DNA of 5,870 nt from positions 1 through 5,870 of the forward strand of contig JAJZGE010000142.1 of the NCBI GenBank assembly GCA_021798675.1, given 5' to 3'. Every line of letters starts with the position of its first letter. The stretch's first letter is position 1. Origin of the DNA: Pseudomonadota bacterium. GTDB lineage: Bacteria; Pseudomonadota; Gammaproteobacteria; Xanthomonadales; Rhodanobacteraceae. Positions 1 through 5,745 of this stretch are shown piece after piece. Under the pieces are notes generated by a model. It was not told the origin of the DNA. It saw only the letters and a list, made by a program, of their open reading frames with translations, and ran no database searches. The translations under genes and the position numbers were made by a program.

Positions 1-519
1 TTTTGGGCCGTGGCCATCTGGCCTCTGCTGATACTCGGACTGGCCCTGCTCGCGGCGGCACTGCCGCGCATTTCGCCGAAACGCTTCGAAATGGAATCCT
101 TTGCGGGCATCTACAACGCGCTGATGCTGGTGATCCAGGGCGTGCTGCTGCTGCTTGGCGTCGCGGCCATGCTGGCCGGTGCCGGGCATACCGTGCCCAT
201 GGCGACCGTCGCGCCGCTGGCGGTCGGCGTGCTGCTGATGGTGCTGGGCAACTACATGGGCAAGCTGCGCCGGAATTTCTTCATGGGCATCCGCACGCCG
301 TGGACGTTGGCCAGCGAAGCGACATGGGAGAGGACGCATCGGCTGGCCGGGTGGACGTACGTGCTGGCTGGCCTGGCGATGGTCGTTCTTGCGCTGGCCG
401 GTGCGATGTCGGGGTGGACGCTGGCGGCGGTGGTGATTGTGCTGCTGGTCCCGCACGTGTGTTCGTACTTCATCTATCGGCGCCTCGAAGGGCGCCACTC
501 AACGGAAGGAGATGTGTGA
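1..519 (+). CDS. SdpI-family multi-spanning membrane protein, 5' end cut by the window
   Basis: The reading frame is open through the left edge (Phe-Trp-Ala precede the first GTG at 10), so the true start lies outside; 172 residues are visible. About five hydrophobic spans are seen at visible residues 2-21, 38-60, 66-83, 117-137 and 139-157. Between spans three and four lies the family hallmark: GN(Y)MGK at 83-88, RNFFMGIRTPWTL at 91-103, then W109 and the THRLAGW stretch at 112-118. This pattern is typical of SdpI/YhfL-type proteins. Bacillus SdpI (about 207 residues, six spans) gives immunity to the SdpC toxin and acts with the repressor SdpR, but most proteobacterial members have no known role. 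The missing N-terminal part would be expected to hold a DUF1648-like region and one more span. The stop overlaps the next gene's ATG in TGATG, which suggests one operon. Family assignment is fairly sure; an immunity function is not implied. Confidence 0.85.
   Translation, partial: FWAVAIWPLLILGLALLAAALPRISPKRFEMESFAGIYNALMLVIQGVLLLLGVAAMLAGAGHTVPMATVAPLAVGVLLMVLGNYMGKLRRNFFMGIRTPWTLASEATWERTHRLAGWTYVLAGLAMVVLALAGAMSGWTLAAVVIVLLVPHVCSYFIYRRLEGRHSTEGDV
506..511 (+). promoter_or_regulatory. Ribosome binding site of the hydrolase gene
   Basis: AAGGAG lies 7 bases before the ATG at 519, inside the 3' end of the SdpI-like gene. It fixes the hydrolase start and rules out the much longer open frame that runs upstream in the same phase to the left edge. 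Confidence 0.8.
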
Positions 520-1859
520 TGAACGTGTTTTCGTCGTTGCCGGTTGCTCTGGCCGTCGCCATGCTACCCGCGTCGGCTGTTCATGCCGCCGATGCGCCCT
601 CGCCAGCTTGCCTGGCCCATGCTGGCGCTTCTCTGGACGCCCTCACGCATGGTGACTACGTCGACGCACGCAAGGATTTCAGCGCCGCGATCGCCGGCAA
701 GCTGGATGCCGCCAGGCTTGGACAAGTCTGGGAGCAGTTGCAGGGCATGCGGGGCGCCTATCGGTCGCACGGCGCGCTGCAGCGGAAGGTCTTCGCCGAC
801 CGGCCCGTCGTGGCCACCACGGTGGACTTCGCCAGTGGGCAGCTTGGCTTCGTGGCGGCCTGCGATGCGCAGGACAGGATTGCCACTTACGAGTTCGTGC
901 CTGCCCATCTGCTTGCTTCCGCGGTAGTGCGGGCGCATGTCGATGCCGATGGCGTGCGTGTGTCGCCGCTGGACGTACCAACCCCGGTTGGCCCGCTGCG
1001 CGGGGCGCTGACTCTTCCGGCGGGGAGCGGGCCTTTCCCTGCGGTGGTGCTCGTGGCCGGATCCGGTCCCCAGGACATGGACGAGACGATTGGCCCGAAC
1101 AAGCCGTTCCGCGATATCGCCGAGGGGTTGGCGCGTGCCGGTATCGCCACCTTGCGTTACGACAAGCGCACCTTCGACCACCCTGGGAGCTCGGGCGGCA
1201 TAGTGATCGATACGGAGGTGACGGACGATGCTGTGGCCGCAGCCCATCTGCTGGCGCTGCAGAAAGCGATCGATCCGAAGCGCGTGTTCGTGCTTGGCCA
1301 CAGTCTGGGTGCGATGATGGCGCCGCGCATCGGGCGACGCGATCCGCAACTGGCCGGGCTGGTGCTGATGGCGGCGCCGGCGCGGAACATCTTCGAAGTG
1401 CTGGAGCAGCAGGTGCGCGAACAGATGGCCAGGAAGGGGGCTTCTTCCACGGCTATTGCGCGGGCAGAGCAGGCCTACGCGAAGGAGCGGCAGTCGCTGG
1501 CCCTCGTCGGAGCCGGAAAGCCGATGCCGGGGGGCGATTTTGTTGGTGCACCGCAGGGTTACTGGCTGAGCTGGTCGCGGGTCGATGCGGTGGCCGATGC
1601 GAAAGCGATAACCCTGCCCATGCTGATTCTGCAGGGTGCTGGCGATTTCCAGGTATCACCCACACTGGATTTCGCGCGCTGGCAGCGGGAGCTGGCTGGC
1701 CGCCCGCATACGGCGTTCCACCTCTATCCCGGCCTGAGCCACCTGTTCATGCCCGCGGGCAAGACGGGGACGGTGGCCGACTACAAGGCGCCGGAACACG
1801 TGGATGCGCAGGTGGTCGCCGACATCGCGGCCTGGGTGAAGGCGCAACCGGCGCGCTGA
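519..1859 (+). CDS. Probably exported DUF3887-type alpha/beta hydrolase (serine esterase-like)
   Basis: The product has 446 residues. The start is chosen because AAGGAG at 506-511 lies 7 bases before the ATG and because it begins a signal-like segment: a hydrophobic stretch ending in an AVHA motif, with likely cleavage near residue 23. Residues about 28-120 resemble the DUF3887 domain (DFSAAIAGKLDAARLGQVW region). From about 150 onward is an alpha/beta-hydrolase fold: oxyanion region VLVAGSGPQDMDE near 178-189, nucleophile elbow GHSLG with Ser262, acid Asp376 in LQGAGDF, and His408 in PGLSHLF. A complete Ser-Asp-His triad therefore appears present. It probably hydrolyses an ester or similar bond in the periplasm or at the membrane; the substrate cannot be told from sequence. 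The n-region before the hydrophobic stretch has no Lys or Arg, which is unusual for a Sec signal. It overlaps the upstream SdpI-like gene by one base and shares its operon. Confidence 0.88.
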   Translation: MNVFSSLPVALAVAMLPASAVHAADAPSPACLAHAGASLDALTHGDYVDARKDFSAAIAGKLDAARLGQVWEQLQGMRGAYRSHGALQRKVFADRPVVATTVDFASGQLGFVAACDAQDRIATYEFVPAHLLASAVVRAHVDADGVRVSPLDVPTPVGPLRGALTLPAGSGPFPAVVLVAGSGPQDMDETIGPNKPFRDIAEGLARAGIATLRYDKRTFDHPGSSGGIVIDTEVTDDAVAAAHLLALQKAIDPKRVFVLGHSLGAMMAPRIGRRDPQLAGLVLMAAPARNIFEVLEQQVREQMARKGASSTAIARAEQAYAKERQSLALVGAGKPMPGGDFVGAPQGYWLSWSRVDAVADAKAITLPMLILQGAGDFQVSPTLDFARWQRELAGRPHTAFHLYPGLSHLFMPAGKTGTVADYKAPEHVDAQVVADIAAWVKAQPAR

Positions 1860-1870
1860 GCGGCCTCGGT

Positions 1871-1876
1871 TATAAT
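1871..1876 (+). promoter_or_regulatory. Putative -10 box of the ffh promoter
   Basis: A perfect TATAAT lies 12 bases after the hydrolase stop, in an otherwise very GC-rich stretch. Transcription would start near 1883 and leave a leader of about 24 bases before the ffh ATG. No convincing -35 hexamer is seen at 16-18 bases upstream (the area is CCGGCG-like, inside the hydrolase 3' end), and the three bases before the box are GGT, not the extended TGN. The box is convincing by position and match; promoter strength is unknown. Confidence 0.6.
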
Positions 1877-1906
1877 CATCCGTTCGCTCATACCGATGCC
1901 GCGCCC

Positions 1907-3295
1907 ATGTTCGAATCGCTCAGCCAACGCCTCTCCGCCACCGTCAACCGCCTGCGTGGCCGCGGCCGGCTGACCGAGGAAAACATCCGAGAAGCCTTGC
2001 GCGAGGTGCGCATTGCGCTGCTGGAGGCCGACGTGGCGCTGCCGGTGGTGCAGGCACTGATCCAGCGCGTGAAGGTTCGCGCGGTGGGGCAGGACGTGAT
2101 GAAGAGCCTCACGCCCGGCCAGGCGCTGGTGAAGGTGGTCAGCGACGAGCTGACTGCGGTCATGGGTACGGCCAACAGCGAACTGAACCTCGCTGTCACG
2201 CCGCCGGCGGTGGTGTTGATGGCCGGCCTGCAGGGCGCGGGCAAGACCACCACGGTGGCCAAGCTGGCGCGCCTGCTGACCGAGCGCAAGAAGAAAAAGG
2301 TGATGGTGGTGAGCTGCGACGTCTACCGTCCGGCCGCCATTGAGCAGTTGCGCACGCTGGCCGAGCAGGTGGGCGTGAAGTTCTTCCCGTCCGAAGCGGG
2401 GCAGGACCCGGTCGATATCGCCAAGGCGGCGATCAGCGCCGCACGCAAGGAGGTGGTCGACGTGCTGCTGGTCGACACCGCCGGCCGCCTGCACGTGGAC
2501 GAGGCCATGATGGCTGAGATCAAGGCGCTGCACGCCGCGATCACCCCGGTCGAGACCCTGTTCGTGGTCGATTCGATGACCGGCCAGGATGCCGCCACCA
2601 CCGCCAAGGCCTTTGCCGACGCGCTGCCGCTCACCGGCGTGGTGCTGACCAAGACCGATGGCGACGCCCGGGGTGGCGCGGCGCTGTCGGTGCGTTACAT
2701 CACCGGTCGGCCGATCAAGTTCCTCGGTGCCGGCGAGAAGACCGACGCGCTGGAGCCGTTCCACCCGGATCGCCTGGCGCAGCGCATCCTCGGCATGGGC
2801 GACGTGCTGTCGCTGGTCGAGGAAGTCGAGCGCAAGGTCGACCAGGAAAAGGCGCAGAAGCTGGCCCAGAAGGTGATGAAGGGCAAGCGCTTCGACCTCG
2901 AGGACATGCGCGACCAGTTGGAGCAGATGAACAACATGGGCGGGTTGGCCGGGCTGATGGACAAGCTGCCTGGCGTTTCCGGCCTGCCGGACAGCGTGAA
3001 ATCCAAGGTCAACGACGGCGAGATCAAGCGCATGGTGGCGATCATCGGCTCGATGACGCCGAAGGAACGCCGCCACCCCGATCTGCTCAACGGCTCCCGT
3101 CGCGCCCGCGTGGCGAGGGGCTCGGGCACCCAGCCGGCCGACGTCAATCGCCTGCTCAAGCAGTACATGCAGATGGAGAAGATGATGTCCAAGCTCTCCC
3201 GCGGTGGCGGCAAGGGGCTTTTGCGCCAGATGAGCGGCGCGCTGAAGGGTATGGGCGGGATGGGCGGCATGGGCGGACTCCCGCCGCCGCGCTGA
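1907..3295 (+). CDS. ffh: Signal recognition particle protein Ffh (SRP54 homologue)
   Basis: This is the 462-residue GTPase that, with 4.5S RNA, binds signal sequences emerging from the ribosome and hands them to the receptor FtsY at the inner membrane. Residues 1-90 are the N domain, with the ALLEADVALPVV motif at 37-48. The G domain follows: G1 GLQGAGKTT at 107-115, DVYRPAA at 138-144, DTAGR at 190-194, TKTDGDARGG at 248-257 and the GAGEK closing loop at 274-278. The methionine-rich M domain runs from about 325 and includes the RNA-binding helix-turn-helix region GSRRARVARGSG at 396-407. The tail at 448-457 is a GMGGMGGMGG repeat. Length and order match E. coli Ffh (453 residues). The ATG start is supported by the conserved MFESLSQRL beginning and by the lack of any upstream in-frame start; no Shine-Dalgarno sequence precedes it. 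It appears to be a transcription unit separate from rpsP. Confidence 0.98.
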   Translation: MFESLSQRLSATVNRLRGRGRLTEENIREALREVRIALLEADVALPVVQALIQRVKVRAVGQDVMKSLTPGQALVKVVSDELTAVMGTANSELNLAVTPPAVVLMAGLQGAGKTTTVAKLARLLTERKKKKVMVVSCDVYRPAAIEQLRTLAEQVGVKFFPSEAGQDPVDIAKAAISAARKEVVDVLLVDTAGRLHVDEAMMAEIKALHAAITPVETLFVVDSMTGQDAATTAKAFADALPLTGVVLTKTDGDARGGAALSVRYITGRPIKFLGAGEKTDALEPFHPDRLAQRILGMGDVLSLVEEVERKVDQEKAQKLAQKVMKGKRFDLEDMRDQLEQMNNMGGLAGLMDKLPGVSGLPDSVKSKVNDGEIKRMVAIIGSMTPKERRHPDLLNGSRRARVARGSGTQPADVNRLLKQYMQMEKMMSKLSRGGGKGLLRQMSGALKGMGGMGGMGGLPPPR

Positions 3296-3328
3296 TGGGA
3301 CGAAGCACGCCGGCCAAGGATGGCCCGC

Positions 3329-3359
3329 TCATCACCCATCGCGTAGCGAAGGATGATGG
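3329..3359 (+). other. Imperfect hairpin downstream of ffh
   Basis: CATCA (3330-3334), CC (3336-3337) and TCGC (3339-3342) pair with GCGA (3346-3349), GG (3351-3352) and TGATG (3354-3358). The loop is GTA, there are two single-base mismatches, and a U-G pair closes the base. This is 11 Watson-Crick pairs in all. It lies 34 bases after the ffh stop and one base before the palindrome at 3361. It may protect the 3' end of the ffh transcript or help end it; there is no T run after it. Confidence 0.45.
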
Positions 3360-3360
3360 A

Positions 3361-3386
3361 GCCTGGGCCGGCTAGCCGGCCCAGGC
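3361..3386. terminator. Perfect 26-bp palindrome, possible ffh terminator or transcript-end hairpin
   Basis: The arm GCCTGGGCCGGC is followed by TA and then its exact reverse complement, so the whole 26-bp unit is a perfect palindrome centred on CTAG. In RNA it would give an 11-bp, almost all G-C stem with a CUAG loop. It lies 65 bases after the ffh stop and about 120 bases before the rpsP -10 box. The following bases (GAGTCTGG) contain no T tract, so it is not a classical intrinsic terminator. It could act as a U-tract-less terminator, a 3'-end stabiliser or a symmetric protein-binding site. The structure is certain; the function is inferred. Confidence 0.5.
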
Positions 3387-3508
3387 GAGTCTGGAAAGGG
3401 CAGGATGTCCTTTCTGGGCATCAGGCAAGGCGTTGGCTTTCTGGCTGGTTGGCCGCCGCCGGCACGCCGCGAGCTGCGTAACCTCTTCCTTTTTCAATCA
3501 CATCCCCC

Positions 3509-3514
3509 TAAAAT
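3509..3514 (+). promoter_or_regulatory. Putative -10 box of the rpsP-rimM-trmD-rplS promoter
   Basis: TAAAAT matches the TATAAT consensus at five of six positions and sits in an AT-richer island after a C run. The best-placed upstream hexamer (TTCCTT at 3486-3491, 17-base spacing) is a poor -35, so recognition may rely on the -10 or on an activator. Transcription would start near 3521 and give a leader of about 60 bases before rpsP. The position, after the post-ffh hairpins and before the first ribosomal gene, fits the operon promoter. Confidence 0.5.
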
Positions 3515-3525
3515 GCCGCGTTTAC

Positions 3526-3562
3526 CGCGCACGACTTCGTGCGTGCGGCCGGCGATTCCGGC
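3526..3562 (+). promoter_or_regulatory. Two hairpins in the rpsP leader
   Basis: Hairpin one (3526-3545) has a GCACG/CGTGC core with an ACTT loop, extended by three outer pairs, one of them G-U. Hairpin two (3548-3562) pairs GCCGG with CCGGC around a CGATT loop and ends seven bases before the rpsP ribosome site (GGAG at 3569-3572, 8 bases from the ATG). Leader structures often regulate ribosomal-protein operons. I do not recognise these as a known class, and they may only shield the 5' end. Confidence 0.4.
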
Positions 3563-3580
3563 ATCTCTGGAGCTTTCATC

Positions 3581-3835
3581 ATGGTCAAGATTCGTCTTTC
3601 GCGCGGTGGCGCCAAGGGCCGTCCGTTCTACCACGTCGTGGTCACCGATCAGCGCAACAAGCGCGACGGCCGCAACATCGAGAGCGTGGGTTTCTACAAC
3701 CCGGTCGCCTCGGGTAAGGACAAGCGCCTCGAGCTGAACGTCGCCCGCGTGCAGGAGTGGGTGGGCAAGGGTGCGCAGATGAGCGACAAGGTCGCCGCAC
3801 TCGTCAAGGAAGCTGGCAAGCAGCAGGCGGCCTGA
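3581..3835 (+). CDS. rpsP: 30S ribosomal protein bS16
   Basis: The 84-residue product (82 in E. coli) binds 16S rRNA in the 30S body and helps early subunit assembly. It has the typical [21 protein letters not shown] start (residues 1-21), the [19 protein letters not shown] stretch at 23-41 and a Lys/Ala-rich C-terminus. The ATG is preceded by GGAG at 3569-3572, and the conserved N-terminus leaves no doubt about the start. It is first in the operon, with rimM two bases after its stop. Confidence 0.98.
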   Translation: MVKIRLSRGGAKGRPFYHVVVTDQRNKRDGRNIESVGFYNPVASGKDKRLELNVARVQEWVGKGAQMSDKVAALVKEAGKQQAA

Positions 3836-3837
3836 GC

Positions 3838-4353
3838 GTGACGGCAGCCGGCCGGCGCGTCCTGGTCGGACGCATCGTCGGGCTGTATGGCGTGCAGGGC
3901 TGGGTCAAGATTGAATCCTGGACCGAGCCGCGCACGAAGATCTTCGACTACCACCCCTGGCAGCTTTCAGCGGCGCCGGGTGCGGTCACGGAGATCGCGG
4001 GAGCGAAAGGGCGCCCGCAGGGCAAGGGCCTGGTGGCCTGTTTGCCCGGCGTGGACGACCGCGAAAAGGCAGCCGCTCTCGTCGGCAGCGACATCCACGT
4101 CGCCCGCGAGCAGCTGCCGCCTCCCGGCAAGGACGAGTATTACTGGGTCGACCTCGAAGGCCTCGAGGTCGTCACCACCGAAGGCGCGGCGCTCGGGCGG
4201 ATCAGCCACCTGTTCGCCACCGGCGCCAACGACGTGGTGGTGGTGCGGGACGGCGAGCGCGAGCGGCTGATCCCCTTCGTCCAGGGCAGTTACGTGCGTT
4301 CGGTGGACTTGTCCGGCGGGCGCATGGTGGTGGACTGGGATCCCGAATTCTGA
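3838..4353 (+). CDS. rimM: 16S rRNA processing / 30S maturation factor RimM
   Basis: The 171-residue protein (182 in E. coli) binds the 30S head and ribosomal protein S19 and aids 16S rRNA maturation. The N-terminal RimM barrel carries [18 protein letters not shown] (8-25), IFDYHPW (35-41) and [13 protein letters not shown] (71-83). The PRC-barrel part starts at [16 protein letters not shown] (101-116) and includes NDVVVV (131-136), RLIPFV (143-148) and the VDWDPEF end. The start is GTG, two bases after the rpsP stop, with only a weak AGG-type site inside rpsP, so initiation probably depends on coupling to rpsP. An upstream ATG at 3757 is in frame but overlaps rpsP and adds residues unlike RimM; I reject it. 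The short N-terminus, 11 residues less overall than E. coli, is within the family's range. Confidence 0.96.
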   Translation: MTAAGRRVLVGRIVGLYGVQGWVKIESWTEPRTKIFDYHPWQLSAAPGAVTEIAGAKGRPQGKGLVACLPGVDDREKAAALVGSDIHVAREQLPPPGKDEYYWVDLEGLEVVTTEGAALGRISHLFATGANDVVVVRDGERERLIPFVQGSYVRSVDLSGGRMVVDWDPEF

Positions 4354-4372
4354 AAGCTGGAGTTTGAGGTCC

Positions 4373-5125
4373 ATGCGCATCGACGTCGTCACGCTGTTTC
4401 CCGACTTCATGCGCCAGTGCGCTGCCGTCGGTGTGGTGGGGCGCGCGCAGCAGCGCGAGCTGTTGCAGGTGGAAACCTGGAACCCGCGCGACTACGCCAC
4501 TGACAACTACCGTACCGTGGATGGCCGCACCTGCGGCGGCGGCCCCGGCATGGTGATGCTGATCGAGCCCTTGCGGGCGGCCCTCAAGGCCATGCGCGAG
4601 GCGGCGCCGGAACCGGTGCATGTGATTTACCTCAGTCCGCAGGGATCGCGGCTGACGCAGGGCAGGGTGGAGGCGCTGGCCAAGATGCCGCGCATCGCTC
4701 TGCTCTGCGGGCGTTACGAGGGTGTGGATGAGCGCCTGCTGGCGCACGAGGTCGACGAGGAGCTTTCCATCGGCGACTATGTGCTGTCCGGCGGCGAGCT
4801 GGGTGCCGCCGTGGTGATCGATGCGGTGGGCAGGTTGCAGGACGGTGCGTTGAACGACGCGCAGTCCGCCGAGCAGGATTCGTTCTCGAACGGTCTGCTG
4901 GACTGCCCGCATTATGCGAAGCCGGTGCGTGACGCCTACGGCGAGGTGCCGGCGGTGTTGCTTTCCGGCGACCACGCGGCGATCCGCCGCTGGCGCCTGA
5001 AGCAGTCGCTGGGCCGGACTTGGCTCAGGCGCCCGGAGCTGTTGGCGCGACGCGCGTTGGATGCGGAATCCCGCGCGTTGCTGGAAGAATTCCGTCGTGA
5101 GTATTTCGCGGCGGGTGAACAATAA
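4373..5125 (+). CDS. trmD: tRNA (guanine-N1)-methyltransferase TrmD
   Basis: This 250-residue SPOUT methyltransferase uses S-adenosylmethionine to form m1G37, next to the anticodon, in tRNAs with G36, which prevents +1 frameshifting. Visible motifs are GGGPGM at 55-60, YLSPQG at 86-91, GRYEGVDER at 113-121 and [11 protein letters not shown] at 132-142. These build the trefoil knot and cofactor pocket. Arg154 and Asp169 (in QDSF) match the E. coli catalytic residues at the same numbers. LLDCPHY at 175-181 and [20 protein letters not shown] at 205-224 form the tRNA-binding C-terminal part. The ATG at 4373 gives the conserved [10 protein letters not shown] start, with GGAG at 4359-4362 ten bases upstream and a nearer GAGG at 4366-4369. 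A TTG nine bases earlier is in frame but lies over this site. It follows rimM after a 19-base gap. Confidence 0.97.
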   Translation: MRIDVVTLFPDFMRQCAAVGVVGRAQQRELLQVETWNPRDYATDNYRTVDGRTCGGGPGMVMLIEPLRAALKAMREAAPEPVHVIYLSPQGSRLTQGRVEALAKMPRIALLCGRYEGVDERLLAHEVDEELSIGDYVLSGGELGAAVVIDAVGRLQDGALNDAQSAEQDSFSNGLLDCPHYAKPVRDAYGEVPAVLLSGDHAAIRRWRLKQSLGRTWLRRPELLARRALDAESRALLEEFRREYFAAGEQ

Positions 5126-5129
5126 ACAT

Positions 5130-5178
5130 GCGGTCACGGACAGCCGCTGCTAGAAACCCCGCGGTCAGGGATGCCCGC
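5130..5178 (+). repeat. Two related 18-base segments with hairpin potential before rplS
   Basis: Segments 5130-5147 and 5161-5178 agree at 14 of 18 positions. They share the start GCGGTCA and the end CCGC. Each can fold on itself (GCGG with CCGC), and the 3' arm of the first (5144-5147) can instead pair with the 5' arm of the second (5161-5164). Stems are only four or five pairs. The pair fills most of the 70-base trmD-rplS gap and ends eight bases before the rplS ribosome site. The role is unknown; chance is possible in GC-rich DNA. Confidence 0.35.
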
Positions 5179-5195
5179 AAACCACTGAGGTCGCC

Positions 5196-5594
5196 ATGAA
5201 CAAGATCATCCAGCAGTTCGAAGCCGAGCAGATCACCCGCCAATTGCCGGAGTTCGGCGCCGGCGACACGGTGGTGGTCAACGTCAAGGTGAAGGAAGGC
5301 AATCGCGAGCGCGTGCAGGCTTTCGAGGGCATCGTCATCGCCAAGCGCAACCGCGGCCTGCATTCGGCCTTCACCGTGCGCAAGATTTCCCACGGTACCG
5401 GCGTGGAGCGCGTGTTCCAGGCGCACAGCCCGACCATCGAGTCGCTGGAAGTGAAGCGCAAGGGCAAGGTGCGCGGCGCCAAGCTGTACTACCTGCGCAA
5501 CCTGGAAGGCAAGGCTGCCCGCATCAAGGAAGACGTCGCCGCCGCCGCCGCGATCAAGGCCGCCAACAAGGCTGCTGCCGCCAGCGCCAAGTAA
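5196..5594 (+). CDS. rplS: 50S ribosomal protein bL19
   Basis: The 132-residue protein (115 in E. coli) sits at the 30S-50S interface of the large subunit. Conserved stretches are [12 protein letters not shown] (1-12), [18 protein letters not shown] (18-35), [17 protein letters not shown] (38-54), [17 protein letters not shown] (59-75) and [18 protein letters not shown] [13 protein letters not shown] (89-101). Residues from about 112 form an Ala/Lys-rich tail absent from E. coli. The start is backed by TGAGGT at 5186-5191, with a rather short 4-base gap to the ATG. It is the last gene of the operon, 70 bases after trmD, and ends 42 bases before the terminator stem. Confidence 0.97.
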   Translation: MNKIIQQFEAEQITRQLPEFGAGDTVVVNVKVKEGNRERVQAFEGIVIAKRNRGLHSAFTVRKISHGTGVERVFQAHSPTIESLEVKRKGKVRGAKLYYLRNLEGKAARIKEDVAAAAAIKAANKAAAASAK

Positions 5595-5605
5595 GCAGCG
5601 GGACG

Positions 5606-5621
5606 CCTGCCTCAAGGCAGG
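5606..5621 (+). other. Small hairpin just after rplS
   Basis: CCTGCC at 5606-5611 pairs with GGCAGG at 5616-5621 around a TCAA loop. Two more pairs are possible at the base with one bulged G. No T run follows it. It lies 15 bases upstream of the main terminator stem and may stabilise the transcript end. Confidence 0.4.
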
Positions 5622-5636
5622 GCGAACGCAAGAAAG

Positions 5637-5661
5637 GCCGCGGAGCGATCCGCGGCTTTTT
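5637..5661 (+). terminator. Intrinsic terminator of the rpsP operon, probably bidirectional
   Basis: GCCGCGGA (5637-5644) pairs perfectly with TCCGCGGC (5649-5656) around a GCGA loop and is followed at once by five T residues. Upstream lies AAGAAAG (5630-5636), which reads CTTTCTT on the other strand, so the same stem can end the convergent minus-strand transcript too. It is 42 bases after the rplS stop and 84 bases beyond the end of the minus-strand gene. Confidence 0.9.
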
Positions 5662-5745
5662 CGTGCCGGGCGTTCCTGCGGGCGCCCCTCGTTGCCTGAT
5701 TGAAGCGGGCGGTCCGGGAGGGGTCGCCAAGGCTGTTGCGTGCAG

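Larger units (their letters stand above)
3296..3580. other. Non-coding gap between ffh and rpsP
   Basis: This 285-base gap holds two hairpin elements near the ffh end (3329-3386) and a weak A/T-flanked hairpin at 3395-3413 (AAAGGG with TCCTTT, 7-base loop). A pyrimidine-rich stretch runs from about 3481 to 3495. The rpsP -10 box and leader fill the remainder. Open frames through 3405-3580 do not resemble any protein I know, lack a good ribosome site, and run into rpsP in the wrong frame, so I call no gene here. Confidence 0.6.

Noticed and set aside
3..518. Upstream extension of the hydrolase frame, open to the left edge
   Set aside because: The extension overlaps the SdpI-like gene in another frame, has an Arg/Ala/Gly-rich composition with no domain, and the AAGGAG site supports the ATG at 519.
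564..1349. 261-codon minus-strand open frame opposite the hydrolase
   Set aside because: Same complement artefact; Arg/His-rich, no motif, and the plus-strand frame shows an intact hydrolase.
1781..3076. 431-codon open frame on the minus strand opposite ffh
   Set aside because: Its His/Gln/Arg/Leu-rich composition is what the complement of a G/C-third-position gene gives; it resembles no family and lies opposite an unmistakable ffh.
3343..3386. GTAG-headed REP element (as in Stenotrophomonas) at the post-ffh palindrome
   Set aside because: A GTAG occurs at 3343-3346, but it is in the loop and stem of the first hairpin and 14 bases from the palindrome, whereas GTAG-type REP heads directly flank their stem.
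3405..3737. Possible small gene in the ffh-rpsP gap running into rpsP
   Set aside because: No good ribosome site, no similarity I can recognise, and it overlaps the promoter, leader and start of rpsP in a different frame.
4202..5137. 311-codon minus-strand open frame opposite trmD
   Set aside because: Lies opposite a full TrmD with all motifs; composition is Arg/His/Gln/Ala-rich without recognisable domain.
5668..5687. GGGCG/CGCCC hairpin as a separate terminator of the minus-strand gene
   Set aside because: Only five pairs with a ten-base loop and no T run on the minus strand; the stem at 5637-5656 is far better.
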